Source of the DNA: JBBAEA01 sp041656175
GTDB lineage: Bacteria; Myxococcota_A; Bradymonadia; UBA4248
DNA length: 19,693 nucleotides
Assembly (NCBI GenBank): GCA_041656175.1
Contig: JBBAEA010000059.1
Span: forward strand, 1 to 19,693
Direction: 5' to 3'
The position numbers were made by a program, and so were the translations under genes. Under the pieces are notes generated by a model that saw only the letters and a list, made by a program, of their open reading frames with translations, ran no database searches and was not told where the DNA came from. How positions within the stretch are numbered: the first letter of the stretch is position 1; each line of letters begins with the position of its first letter. Below, piece after piece: positions 7,355 to 14,413 of the stretch.

Positions 7355-7628
7355 CAAAAAGCTTGCCTACGACAAACAAAACTCGTAGCTATACAAGCTC
7401 GGACTCAAACAATACGCCAGCTAAAGCACGATCAATATAACCCACGATGATTATGGTTTTGGGGGTTGTATTAGCGTTTATTATCTATCTTAACACTCTA
7501 AAGTCTATACGACGTATCGACGTCGGCTGAGCACAAGTTTAAACACCATTTCGCGATCATCAAGTACGCAAAAACAGCCACGCAAAGGGGCGTTAATGAG
7601 ACATTTTGTAGAAAAGCAAAGTCTTTAA
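7355..7628. other. Intergenic stretch with a short fragment of the 170-bp repeat
   Basis: No gene is visible here. The only recognisable item is AATGAGACATTTTGTAGA at about 7594-7611, which matches the centre of the 170-bp repeat copies at 13462 and 19515, together with a following GCAAAG. A short self-complementary run, CGACGTATCGACGTCG, occurs near 7510-7526. Confidence 0.45.
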
Positions 7629-8252
7629 TTAGCGAATAAAGTTCGTGTGTACACGAGCTGCTGCTTCTGGTCGCACGTTGGGTATGGCATCCCCTGCTTT
7701 AATACATTGCAACAGCCATGCCATATTGCGACCAAGCCTTCGCATAACATGTACGCCTTCTAAGTCTTGTGCCGCCTCTTGCGCATTGCTACCATGAATC
7801 ATTGGCCAATAACATGAGGATACCAACGGCATTTGTGCAAGCGTAAAGTATTTCCACAATGCATCTAATGCCGCCGTCGTTCCTGCACGTCTTGAAGATA
7901 CCACGGCCGCAGCTGGCTTAAGGATAAACTCTTCATTTGCCGAGTAAAATGCGCGATCAAGTAATGCCATCAGTGACGCATTGGGCGCGGCAAAGTAAAC
8001 CGGTGAACCTACGATTAAAGCGTCCGATGTACGCATTTTACGTATAACTTCGTTTGCCATATCATCAAATATGCAATCATTTCCAGGTTTTTTGCAATGC
8101 TGACACGCGGTACAGCCCCGTATCGCCTGAGTACCAATTTGTAAAAGCTCGCTCTCGATTTTGTGTTCCGATAAAACGTCGATAATTTGTTGTAGCGCAA
8201 AGTTTGTGCAGCCATCTTTTCGCGGACTACCATTAATCAGTAAAACTTTCAT
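7629..8252 (-). CDS. NADPH-dependent FMN reductase-family / iron-sulfur flavoprotein-like protein
   Basis: This is a 207-aa flavodoxin-fold protein. The N-terminal MKVLLINGSPRKDGCTN (1-17) is the FMN phosphate-binding loop, and ALIVGSPVYFAAPNASLMALLDRA (78-101) is the second flavin loop. Between them lies a compact cluster, C47-X2-C50-X2-C53-X6-C60, placed as in archaeal iron-sulfur flavoproteins, so a 4Fe-4S cluster is possible though not certain: many relatives of this fold keep such cysteines without a proven cluster. It probably transfers electrons from a reduced donor to a small acceptor in the cytoplasm. An open frame continues 46 codons upstream, but the ATG at 8252 has AAGGAG 7 bp before it and begins exactly at the conserved strand, so it is the start. 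The gene stands alone between two family 2 repeats. Confidence 0.88.
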   Translation of the reverse strand: MKVLLINGSPRKDGCTNFALQQIIDVLSEHKIESELLQIGTQAIRGCTACQHCKKPGNDCIFDDMANEVIRKMRTSDALIVGSPVYFAAPNASLMALLDRAFYSANEEFILKPAAAVVSSRRAGTTAALDALWKYFTLAQMPLVSSCYWPMIHGSNAQEAAQDLEGVHVMRRLGRNMAWLLQCIKAGDAIPNVRPEAAARVHTNFIR

Positions 8253-8468
8253 TTTTAAACTCCTTTTATTGGCAGATAAACTTCTGCTCAGGCGATTATC
8301 ACGCTTTGGCAGAACTTGGTCAAGCAAGCTATACACAATCACAAAAACACATTTATTCGCTACACCATATTGCAACGTGCCCTTATTCATTGCGTCCGTA
8401 TGTCGACGTGTGCATTGCTCTCGTTTATGAAGTACTTAGTGGCAAAGCACGGTTTTAAGCAAGCTGCT

Positions 8469-8613
8469 GGGGGGGTAGCGCAAGATCACCCGATAAATTA
8501 GTTATTAGCCGCACGTCGTGCGGAGGTTTGGCGAACAGCCAAAACTTCGCACGACGTATTGCGGCTAATAGCTAATTTTGAGGGAAGCTTGCGCGTAGGG
8601 GGGTCTCCCCCCA
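8469..8613 (-). repeat. Family 2 modular repeat with a long palindromic core (core type G)
   Basis: In reverse orientation the left frame is GTGGGGGGAGACCCCCC then TACGCGCAAGCTTCC, and the right frame is GGTGATCTTGCGCTACCCCC. The core is a near-perfect inverted repeat: arms 8498-8532 and 8538-8575 around GAACA, with about three mismatches and a 3-nt bulge. The frame matches the copy at 7193-7354 almost base for base, while the palindromic core is unrelated. It lies about 135 bp upstream of the Crp-like gene. Confidence 0.78.
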
Positions 8614-8747
8614 CAGGAGGAAAAGAGCGAGAATTCTTGATAGAAGCTAGTTTAAGCTTGCGATTGAAGATTTTATGATTCTGTGCTAGCACTTGCATCG
8701 GTGGGTTGTGGGGCTGGATTTTGGGCAATTTTTTGGTGGTATAAGGC

Positions 8748-9389
8748 ATGGACAAGCAGCAGGTCTTGGAGAAACACGGCAAGATTTACGAGCCAGGCAC
8801 AGTACTTTTTCGCGAAGGCGAGTTGGGAAACAGGTTGTGGGTAATCAATGAGGGGCGAATCCGAATCACGAAGCGCGTGCACAAAACGGAAACCGTGCTC
8901 GAAACCTTGGGGCCAGGCGAGTTTTGTGGAGAATTGGCACTGGTCATGGAGACGGAACAACCAGTGACAGCAACGGTTATAGAACCAGCGCGCTTGTTAG
9001 TTATCGACTTGAAGCAATTCGACATGATGGTACGCTCCAACGGCGAAATTGCGATGCGAATGCTAAAAAAATTGGCCGGAAGGCTTACACAAGCGCAATT
9101 CCGCATGATAAACTTTCAGTTCAAGTCGAATTTGGGGCGCTTAATGCTGCAGCTGCGCTGGGAACTCATGCGAGCGGAAGGCGATTTGACGCCACCATTA
9201 CCTGTAGATTTGGCTGAATCATTGGGCATAGAGACGTTTGAACTCAAACAATTGTTACAAAAGTTGGCGGAAAAAGAGCTCATCATTTTAGAGAAAAACG
9301 ATCGCTTCAGCGTGCCCGATCGCTCTGAATTTGAGCAATATTTGAGCTATTTGGAGCTTAAAGAGCGCTACGCCTATTTTGACAAATAA
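8748..9389 (+). CDS. Crp/Fnr-like protein with cyclic-nucleotide-binding domain
   Basis: This 213-aa protein has a cNMP-binding jelly-roll (about 12-100): EPGTVLFREGELGNRLWVIN, then the phosphate-binding cassette GEFCGELALVMETEQPVTATV (57-77). A linking helix follows, and the C-terminal region (about 151-185, PVDLAESLGIETFELKQLLQKLAEKELI) resembles the winged helix of Crp, so it may be a transcription regulator. The invariant Arg of the cassette (PR[TA]A in cNMP binders) is replaced: the protein has PVTA (72-75), so binding of cAMP or cGMP is doubtful. The ATG at 8748 has a GGTGGT a few bases upstream. Its 3' end overlaps that of the convergent nucleotidyltransferase by 16 bp. The pairing gives no clear functional hint. 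Confidence 0.85.
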   Translation: MDKQQVLEKHGKIYEPGTVLFREGELGNRLWVINEGRIRITKRVHKTETVLETLGPGEFCGELALVMETEQPVTATVIEPARLLVIDLKQFDMMVRSNGEIAMRMLKKLAGRLTQAQFRMINFQFKSNLGRLMLQLRWELMRAEGDLTPPLPVDLAESLGIETFELKQLLQKLAEKELIILEKNDRFSVPDRSEFEQYLSYLELKERYAYFDK

Positions 9390-10402
9390 GGCAAATTTTC
9401 CTGCATAACGAGGTCATAGTCGAGGGCACAGATAGCATTTTCTTGATTTTGTTTGACAGTGCCCGCTCCAAATACGGCGGAGCGCGCAATTTTTGTGCCT
9501 GCTTCGCAAACGATCTTGCCACTTAAACATGCGTGGGGTCCGATAACACAGTCGGCTGCGATGTCGATGTCGCCTTGTAGGTGAACGGGTTCAAGGATTT
9601 TGGCGCTTGGGTGGATTTTGATTTTATCGATGCGCTTAATGGGTGGAGCGGCGAGGAGTCGCGGGTCGGCGATGCAGGCTTGGGTGGCGCGTAAATAACG
9701 CTCGGGGCTTCCGACATCGGCTAGGAAATGCGTTCCAATAATGGCGTTGATGGGGATTTGGCGCGCAAGGAGCTTGGGGTAAACTTCGGTGACTAGGCAG
9801 CTAGGACCGCGTTTTGGAATGAATTCGAGAACTTCGGCTTCGATGAAATGTATGCCCGTAAAGGCAAGCTCGTGGATGGGCGGGGCGGGGGAGTCAAGAC
9901 TGGCGTCTCGTAGGCCGACGATGCGTCCGAGGGAATCGCAGAAAACGTTTCCCAGCTCTTGAGCTTCGTCGCGGGGCGCCAAGGCGAGGCTTAGCATGGC
10001 GCCCGAATTCTGGTGCATGCGGAGTGCTTGTGCAATATCGACGCGGCTCAGCACATCACCGTGGCACAATACCGTTGTTTGCGGCTCACCAAGGCAGCGA
10101 AACAGTTCTCGAAAACCGCCACCTGTGCCTAGAATTTCGCCGTTTTCGTGAAAATAACGCAAGCTTCCCGAATAAAATTCGCATTCCGATAACGCTTTTT
10201 GCATAGTCTGCGCTTTGTGATGGGTGTTGACGCCGACACGTCGTATTTTGGCGCGTTCCAAAGCGTAGAGCGAATAGCCGGCGAGCGGTAAACCCAGAAA
10301 CGGTATGGCGGGCTTGGCGATATAGTCTGTAAGCGGACGCATACGCGTACCAAAACCAGCGCATAAAATAGCGCCTGCAAGCTTGTCATTGTCGTTTTTC
10401 AT
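9374..10402 (-). CDS. Sugar-phosphate nucleotidyltransferase with left-handed beta-helix C-terminus
   Basis: This 342-aa cytoplasmic enzyme of the NTP-transferase superfamily makes NDP-sugars from sugar-1-phosphate and NTP. The N-terminal nucleotide-binding signature is AGFGTRMRPLTDYIAKP (15-31), with the glycine loop and the conserved Lys30. LGTGGG (91-96) and the metal-ligand region CHGD (113-116) follow in the right order. The C-terminal 80 residues (from about 255, KIHPSAKILEPVHLQGDIDI...) have the periodicity of hexapeptide/left-handed beta-helix repeats, as in mannose-1-phosphate guanylyltransferase-like and GlmU-like enzymes. The sugar and base specificity cannot be read from sequence. 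The ATG at 10402 has AGGAA about 10 bp upstream; a short family 1 element lies only 18 bp further. The 3' end overlaps the Crp-like gene. Confidence 0.88.
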   Translation of the reverse strand: MKNDNDKLAGAILCAGFGTRMRPLTDYIAKPAIPFLGLPLAGYSLYALERAKIRRVGVNTHHKAQTMQKALSECEFYSGSLRYFHENGEILGTGGGFRELFRCLGEPQTTVLCHGDVLSRVDIAQALRMHQNSGAMLSLALAPRDEAQELGNVFCDSLGRIVGLRDASLDSPAPPIHELAFTGIHFIEAEVLEFIPKRGPSCLVTEVYPKLLARQIPINAIIGTHFLADVGSPERYLRATQACIADPRLLAAPPIKRIDKIKIHPSAKILEPVHLQGDIDIAADCVIGPHACLSGKIVCEAGTKIARSAVFGAGTVKQNQENAICALDYDLVMQENLPYLSK

Positions 10403-10420
10403 CGTTTTTTATTCCTGCCT

Positions 10421-10515
10421 TTAGAGAAACTCTGATTAATTTTTGGGGCTACTCTTAGGCTTACGCCCTTAGGTAGTTTTTTGACTATTTATTGCTGCAT
10501 TCAGATCATTCTTAG
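10421..10515 (+). repeat. Family 1 MITE-like element, shortest copy
   Basis: The left terminus is TTAGAGAAACTCTGATTAAT (10421-10440) and the right terminus is TGCATTCAGATCATTCTTAG (10496-10515). Between them only the internal hairpin CTTAGGC-TTAC-GCCCTTAGG and a TTGACTATTTATT remnant remain. At 95 bp it is a deletion derivative. It lies just upstream of the nucleotidyltransferase start and could affect its promoter. From 10516 to 10726 nothing further is recognised. Confidence 0.7.
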
Positions 10516-10726
10516 CCCTTAAACTACGCCTTTTCGTATTAGTGAAAAGTCTATGAATTGGCAAAAAGCTTGTAAAATGCGGCAACTGCATTAAATTAAA
10601 GCGACGCTGAGGCTTTAAACCTTCGCTACATCATTCATATAGTACCAGCGCTTATTGTAAAAAATACAAGCTAAGTTTACTGTTTATCTACTGCGCGACT
10701 AATACAGAATACAGTTTAAATTCACA

Positions 10727-13189
10727 ATGCTCATTCGGCAAAATCATAAAAGCAACAAACAAAATTGCGAACAAGGCAATACAAACAATAGTTTACACGA
10801 AACCGTTGAGGGTCTCCAAACGAGAGCATGGTCAGTGCTTTATTGTTTTTTCATTGACTTATGGCGTTTTAGTAAGGGAGTTACTGCTATTTTGCTCACA
10901 GCTAGCTTTAGTAGTATGGCGCATTGCGCTCCACCCCCGCCCCAGCCCGATGCTACGCTTGTGCCCCTCCAAACGCAAAGTGAAGTCGTTGCAGAGGATC
11001 AGAGTAGCGAAGCCTTGCTAGCGCAAAAGCAAGCAAACGCGGCAGAATCGGTTAAGGATTTACACGCTAAACTGTGGCGCCCTTCACACTTAGGCTCGCC
11101 GCAGCCAGCGCTCAATGTTTACGACTTTAACGTTACGTGCGCCGCGCTCCGCGATGCATGTGCACGGGCTACGGCACTTTTTAGTTGCGAAACACAAAGC
11201 GATCGAATGAGTGCACAGATCCTTGCAGAGCAGTGCACGCGCGATCACGCGCTTTGCCTACAATTCGATGTTCTAGAATTCAACGGGGATGCACCCGACT
11301 ACGATTTGTGCAAAAATAGCGTCGAAGGCGACGCGATGATTGGGCAAAGCGCTGAGAGCGTTGATGCGATCTTGGAAGTTGAACCTCTGCAAGCGGAATC
11401 GCGCGTAGCCGCGGATACTGACTATACGGCCTTCTACAAAATAGACGGCATGCAAGTAATAGATAATGCACTTTGGTTCTTGCCGACGGATCGCAGTATT
11501 ACGGATATCAAAGCTGCAAGCCAAGAACCGCGCTTGCACTCGCTGTTGTATTTACTACAGCAAAGCCTTGCGCACTCCGATCAAAGTGTCGAGGATTTCT
11601 TTGTAAACGAAATAGACGAGTTCGTTAACGAGCGCGACAGCCTTGTTTCACGCGAAGATAAAGCTCTCATTATTCAGGCGCTCATTCCCGTTTTTGCGCG
11701 CATATACCTGCAAATGTCGGATTACACGGCGTTTAAGCGAATTTTAGCTTTTCAGGGGAGTTTGCGCAGCGTTCCCGCACGCCTTGAGTTGCAATGTTTG
11801 AGCTGTCTCAAAGTCGATACTTCGCGAGATCATTCAGCGGCACACTGCTCTAAGATCAATATTCCCCTATTAACGCTTTTGAGTAGCACGCCAGTGCTTC
11901 TGGACACAGGAAGCACGGCCGTTCTCAATCTTGAGCAAGATCAAGAGCTTGAATGCATCACCGTACTCTCTCATTATCACGTTCAAGACCTCGCTGCGGT
12001 CGACTTAGAACTAGACAGAGCAGTGCAAAGTGCTCTGCAAAAAGATTCCGATGAGACTGTACAGGCGAGCATGCATTGGCTAGAGGCGCTATTGGCATAC
12101 AAAAAATCTTTGCTGGCAACTAGCGAGTTCAAGCTCACTGATGAACAAGTTTGCAAAATTAATGAGCTCATCAACGTGTATCTCGCCCACCAGATGCCGA
12201 TTGCAGCCAGTGTTGTCGAGCATTTTATTGTCGAACATTTCGATGGTGCAAACTATCTTTCGCGCCACAACGTTAGTAAAAAATGTCATAACGATATATT
12301 TTTCACGGAAGCTGAATATTTCATCGAATGGTACACCAAAGAGACGAGCAAAAAGCGCGTTAAGAACATACAGCGCTCCTTTAGCAACTTGCTGCGGCGC
12401 TACCCTAGGAATCAAAGGTGGAAACCTAGACTTTACCTTTCCTTCATCGCGCACACACAAAATGATCTCAAGCACGCGTTGATGTTTAGCGCTTCCTTAG
12501 GAGAGAGACTGAGTTTGCATCGAAACCCGCAGTTTTATGGATGGATGGCGTCTTTAAAACTGCGTCAATCCTCCGATTTTACCGAAAATTGGCTCGCTCT
12601 CATTAGAGCCTTCGACGACAGAGATCACAGCAGCGCTATGCTATTTGCTGCTCAGATTCGCCCTTACCTCGATGCGCCCACTCGCCGTTATTTCGCCCAA
12701 AATCTTTTAACGAGCTCCCCGAGTTACTCACCGCTTGCAAGTGCTTTTTTTGGCTATAGCTATCTTCGTGAACTTGCTGTCCTTATGCCAGCAAATCTTT
12801 ACGCCGACTCGCTGCTTTGGATAAAGGGGCAGATTTCGTCATTTATCGATATGGAGGCGGAATTATTTTTACATAGGTTAACGCTCCTCGCGCTGTCAAA
12901 GGCAAAAGACTATTCTTCGATGTTTAGTGAATTAAGGCTCTTATTATTTGGGCAAACAGCAATAAAGATGAGCAACGTTGCTATGGCCCAATGGAAATGC
13001 GCATTTTATGCGCTTGTCATTTTACAGGCTGAGTCTCTACCCCTTGAGTGGCTTCAGGATTATTATTCGCAAGTTTTGGCTCAAGCGCGCGCTAACGAAG
13101 TCGATGACAAACTTGTCGATGATTTCGGCCAAATTTCTACAGACCCCGCTAAAGCCGCCACATTTTTAGAAAAACACTTCTCGCTATAA
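10727..13189 (+). CDS. Large unrecognised protein, probably exported, alpha-helical repeat-like
   Basis: I do not recognise this 820-aa protein. A hydrophobic segment with a preceding Lys (SKGVTAILLTASFSSMAHCA, 49-68) followed by a Pro-rich stretch (APPPPQP) looks like a Sec signal peptide or membrane anchor, but it sits behind an unusually long polar N-terminus. A GTG at 10835 (residue 37) with GAGAG about 9 bp upstream would give a more normal signal peptide and is a credible alternative start. The start at 10727 has no good ribosome-binding site. Several cysteines cluster at about 135-170. The rest is rich in Leu/Ala/Ser helices (for example LIQALIPVFARIYLQMSDYTAFKRIL and ALMFSASLGERLSLHRNPQFYGWMASLKL), suggesting TPR- or HEAT-like solenoid repeats without a clear motif. 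The stop codon adjoins a family 1 terminus. Confidence 0.75.
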   Translation: MLIRQNHKSNKQNCEQGNTNNSLHETVEGLQTRAWSVLYCFFIDLWRFSKGVTAILLTASFSSMAHCAPPPPQPDATLVPLQTQSEVVAEDQSSEALLAQKQANAAESVKDLHAKLWRPSHLGSPQPALNVYDFNVTCAALRDACARATALFSCETQSDRMSAQILAEQCTRDHALCLQFDVLEFNGDAPDYDLCKNSVEGDAMIGQSAESVDAILEVEPLQAESRVAADTDYTAFYKIDGMQVIDNALWFLPTDRSITDIKAASQEPRLHSLLYLLQQSLAHSDQSVEDFFVNEIDEFVNERDSLVSREDKALIIQALIPVFARIYLQMSDYTAFKRILAFQGSLRSVPARLELQCLSCLKVDTSRDHSAAHCSKINIPLLTLLSSTPVLLDTGSTAVLNLEQDQELECITVLSHYHVQDLAAVDLELDRAVQSALQKDSDETVQASMHWLEALLAYKKSLLATSEFKLTDEQVCKINELINVYLAHQMPIAASVVEHFIVEHFDGANYLSRHNVSKKCHNDIFFTEAEYFIEWYTKETSKKRVKNIQRSFSNLLRRYPRNQRWKPRLYLSFIAHTQNDLKHALMFSASLGERLSLHRNPQFYGWMASLKLRQSSDFTENWLALIRAFDDRDHSSAMLFAAQIRPYLDAPTRRYFAQNLLTSSPSYSPLASAFFGYSYLRELAVLMPANLYADSLLWIKGQISSFIDMEAELFLHRLTLLALSKAKDYSSMFSELRLLLFGQTAIKMSNVAMAQWKCAFYALVILQAESLPLEWLQDYYSQVLAQARANEVDDKLVDDFGQISTDPAKAATFLEKHFSL

Positions 13190-13450
13190 AGGAAACTCTG
13201 ATTCATTCAAATTTATGCTTTTTACTTTTGTGGGGGAAGTGTCCCCCTACGCCGCAACCCCTCGCTGTGCGCGGGTTTGCGTCTACCCCCTCCGCGGGGA
13301 CACCCCGCGACGCCCCGTCAGATTTTGGCGTTTATAGTGGTTTGCGCTTGCCCTAGGTTGCCCTGAACAATGTGAAAATTGCCAGAACAGTGGGGACGGG
13401 TTTCAAACCTGCCCCTGATTAAAACAACAAAAGTCAGGCGACTTTTCATG
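13189..13450 (+). repeat. Compound repeat: family 1 end + family 2 copy + inverted family 1 interior
   Basis: A family 1 terminus AGGAAACTCTGATTCATT (from 13190) is followed by a complete family 2 unit (13236-13320), with hairpins GGGGGA-AGTG-TCCCCC and CGCGGGG-ACA-CCCCGCG. Then comes a family 1 interior in minus orientation (about 13400-13448, ACCTGCCCCTGATTAAAACA and GTCAGGCGACTTTTCA). The same order is seen at 1-240. The right family 1 terminus is missing; the 170-bp repeat starts at 13462 instead. It is non-coding. Confidence 0.7.
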
Positions 13451-13461
13451 AAATATATTTC

Positions 13462-13632
13462 GAGACCTTTGCATGGCTAGAAATTGTGAGTATAATTTTA
13501 CAAATCCGATACAGTTTTAAGCAAAATGAGACATTTTCTAGAGAATCATAGCTTGATAATGCTAATTAAATAAGGCAGGTAGAAGATAGAATGGCATTTT
13601 ATTCAAAAAGAGCTTAAAAGAGTGCTTTCTTT
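13462..13632 (+). repeat. 170-bp dispersed repeat, copy 1
   Basis: It runs from GAGACCTTTGCATGGCTAG to AAAGAGTGCTTTCTTTT and aligns end to end with 19515-19684, by eye at about 80-85% identity. Conserved islands are TAATTTTACAAATYC, AATGAGACATTTTSTAGAG, TAATGCTAATYA and CAGGTAGAAGATAGAATG. It has no open reading frame. Its sharply defined end GAGACCTTTGCA is reminiscent of insertion-sequence ends, but no transposase and no matching inverted end were found. Confidence 0.75.
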
Positions 13633-13645
13633 TTTGGAGGGGGGT

Positions 13646-13694
13646 GCGGGGGGAACCTTTTTTCTTTTGCAAAAAGAAAAAAGGTTCCCCCCGC
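13646..13694. repeat. Perfect 23-bp inverted repeat upstream of the HIT gene
   Basis: Arms 13646-13668 and 13672-13694 are perfectly complementary, separated by GCA: GCGGGGGGAACCTTTTTT then CTTTT, and its exact reverse complement. A 32-bp portion including the right arm (13669-13700) recurs inverted at 19150-19181. The arm contains six G and six T in blocks, so as RNA it would form a very stable hairpin but without a following T-tract in the plus direction. Confidence 0.9.
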
Positions 13695-13778
13695 GCAAAG
13701 CTCTCATTTCATTATTTTGATAGGTGCAAAGCTGATATTAGCACATTTTATCTCAGCAAGTTACAAGGAGAACAAACA

Positions 13779-14129
13779 ATGAGCGAACAAGACAATATTT
13801 TTCGTAAAATAATTCGTGGGGAAGCCGATGCTGAAATCGTGTATGAGGATCATGAAATGCTTGCATTTCGCGACATATTCCCCGCTGCACCACTACATAT
13901 ACTTCTCATACCTCGCAAAGCGATCGACAGCCTCGCCGATACCACTCCTGATGACGAAGGTTTATTAGGTCGCATGCTTTTGCGTATAGCGGCTCTAGCT
14001 CGTGAATTTGGCGTATCGGAAGCAGGATATCGCACAGTCATCAACACCAATGCGGCTGGCGGGCAAACGGTATCGCAGCTACATATTCATTTGTTGGCGG
14101 AGCGCGATTTGACTTGGCCACCAGGTTAA
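13779..14129 (+). CDS. hinT: HIT (histidine triad) family protein, HinT-like, with altered triad
   Basis: This 116-aa protein belongs to the Hint branch of the HIT superfamily, nucleotide phosphoramidases that cleave P-N bonds of AMP conjugates in the cytoplasm. DNIFRKIIRGEADAEIVYEDHEMLAFRDIFPAAPLHILLIPRK (5-47) is typical. The C-terminal motif reads GGQTVSQLHIHLLAERDLTWPPG (94-116). In standard HinT the motif is HxHxHxx; here the first His is Gln100, while the nucleophile His102 and His104 remain. The usual GGR after the triad is AER. The ATG at 13779 has AAGGAG 8 bp upstream; the 45 upstream in-frame codons run through the hairpin at 13646 and are not coding. Activity is likely but may be changed. 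Confidence 0.9.
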   Translation: MSEQDNIFRKIIRGEADAEIVYEDHEMLAFRDIFPAAPLHILLIPRKAIDSLADTTPDDEGLLGRMLLRIAALAREFGVSEAGYRTVINTNAAGGQTVSQLHIHLLAERDLTWPPG

Positions 14130-14144
14130 TAGCGCTACACATTA

Positions 14145-14189
14145 TAGCACTCTTGTGCTAGAGCTTTGCGCCAAGCGCAATTGGCGCTT
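14145..14189 (+). other. Two small hairpins after the HIT gene
   Basis: TAGCAC-TCTT-GTGCTA (14145-14160) and AAGCGC-AATTG-GCGCTT (14173-14189) follow the HIT stop codon closely. Neither has a proper T-tract, so termination here is only a possibility. The second abuts the next family 1 element. Confidence 0.4.
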
Positions 14190-14382
14190 TAGGAAGCTCT
14201 GAATTGTGAGTGAGGCGCTGCCCCGCGCCTGGCTAAGGGCTATCGCTCTTAAAACCTTCTTCTGTGTAAGACATTGATTTTATTGGCTTTTATTTTGAGG
14301 GCTTGCCAGATTTCTTTGCTTCAATCAAGGGCAGGTTTGAAAGCTGCCCCTACTGTTTTTGCATTGATCTGAGTTTCCTTAA
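14188..14382 (+). repeat. Family 1 MITE-like element
   Basis: The left terminus is TTTAGGAAGCTCTGAATT (from 14188) and the right terminus is GCATTGATCTGAGTTTCC (14361-14378). The interior contains a GGCGCTGCCCCGCGCC hairpin, GCTAAGGGC-TATC-GCTCTTA, TCTGTGTAAGACATTGATTT, TTTATTTTGAGGGCTTGCC, and GGGCAGGTTTGAAAGCTGCCCC. By content it is one of the most complete standard-length copies, with its nearest relative at 15144. It separates the HIT gene from lspA. Confidence 0.8.
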
Positions 14383-14413
14383 CTCTTCAGCATTTTTACG
14401 CCTCGGAGATCGC

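Noticed and set aside
8253..8390. N-terminal extension of the flavoprotein by 46 codons
   Set aside because: The extension has no family resemblance, and a strong AAGGAG lies between it and the conserved start at 8252.
7193..8613. Family 2 repeats as integron attC sites
   Set aside because: The palindromes and variable cores suggested it, but the attC core motifs (RYYYAAC/GTTRRRY) are not in place, genes here are not cassette-like, and no integrase gene is present.
13644..13778. N-terminal extension of the HIT protein
   Set aside because: It would translate the perfect hairpin at 13646-13694; the ATG at 13779 has a strong ribosome-binding site and fits the family length.
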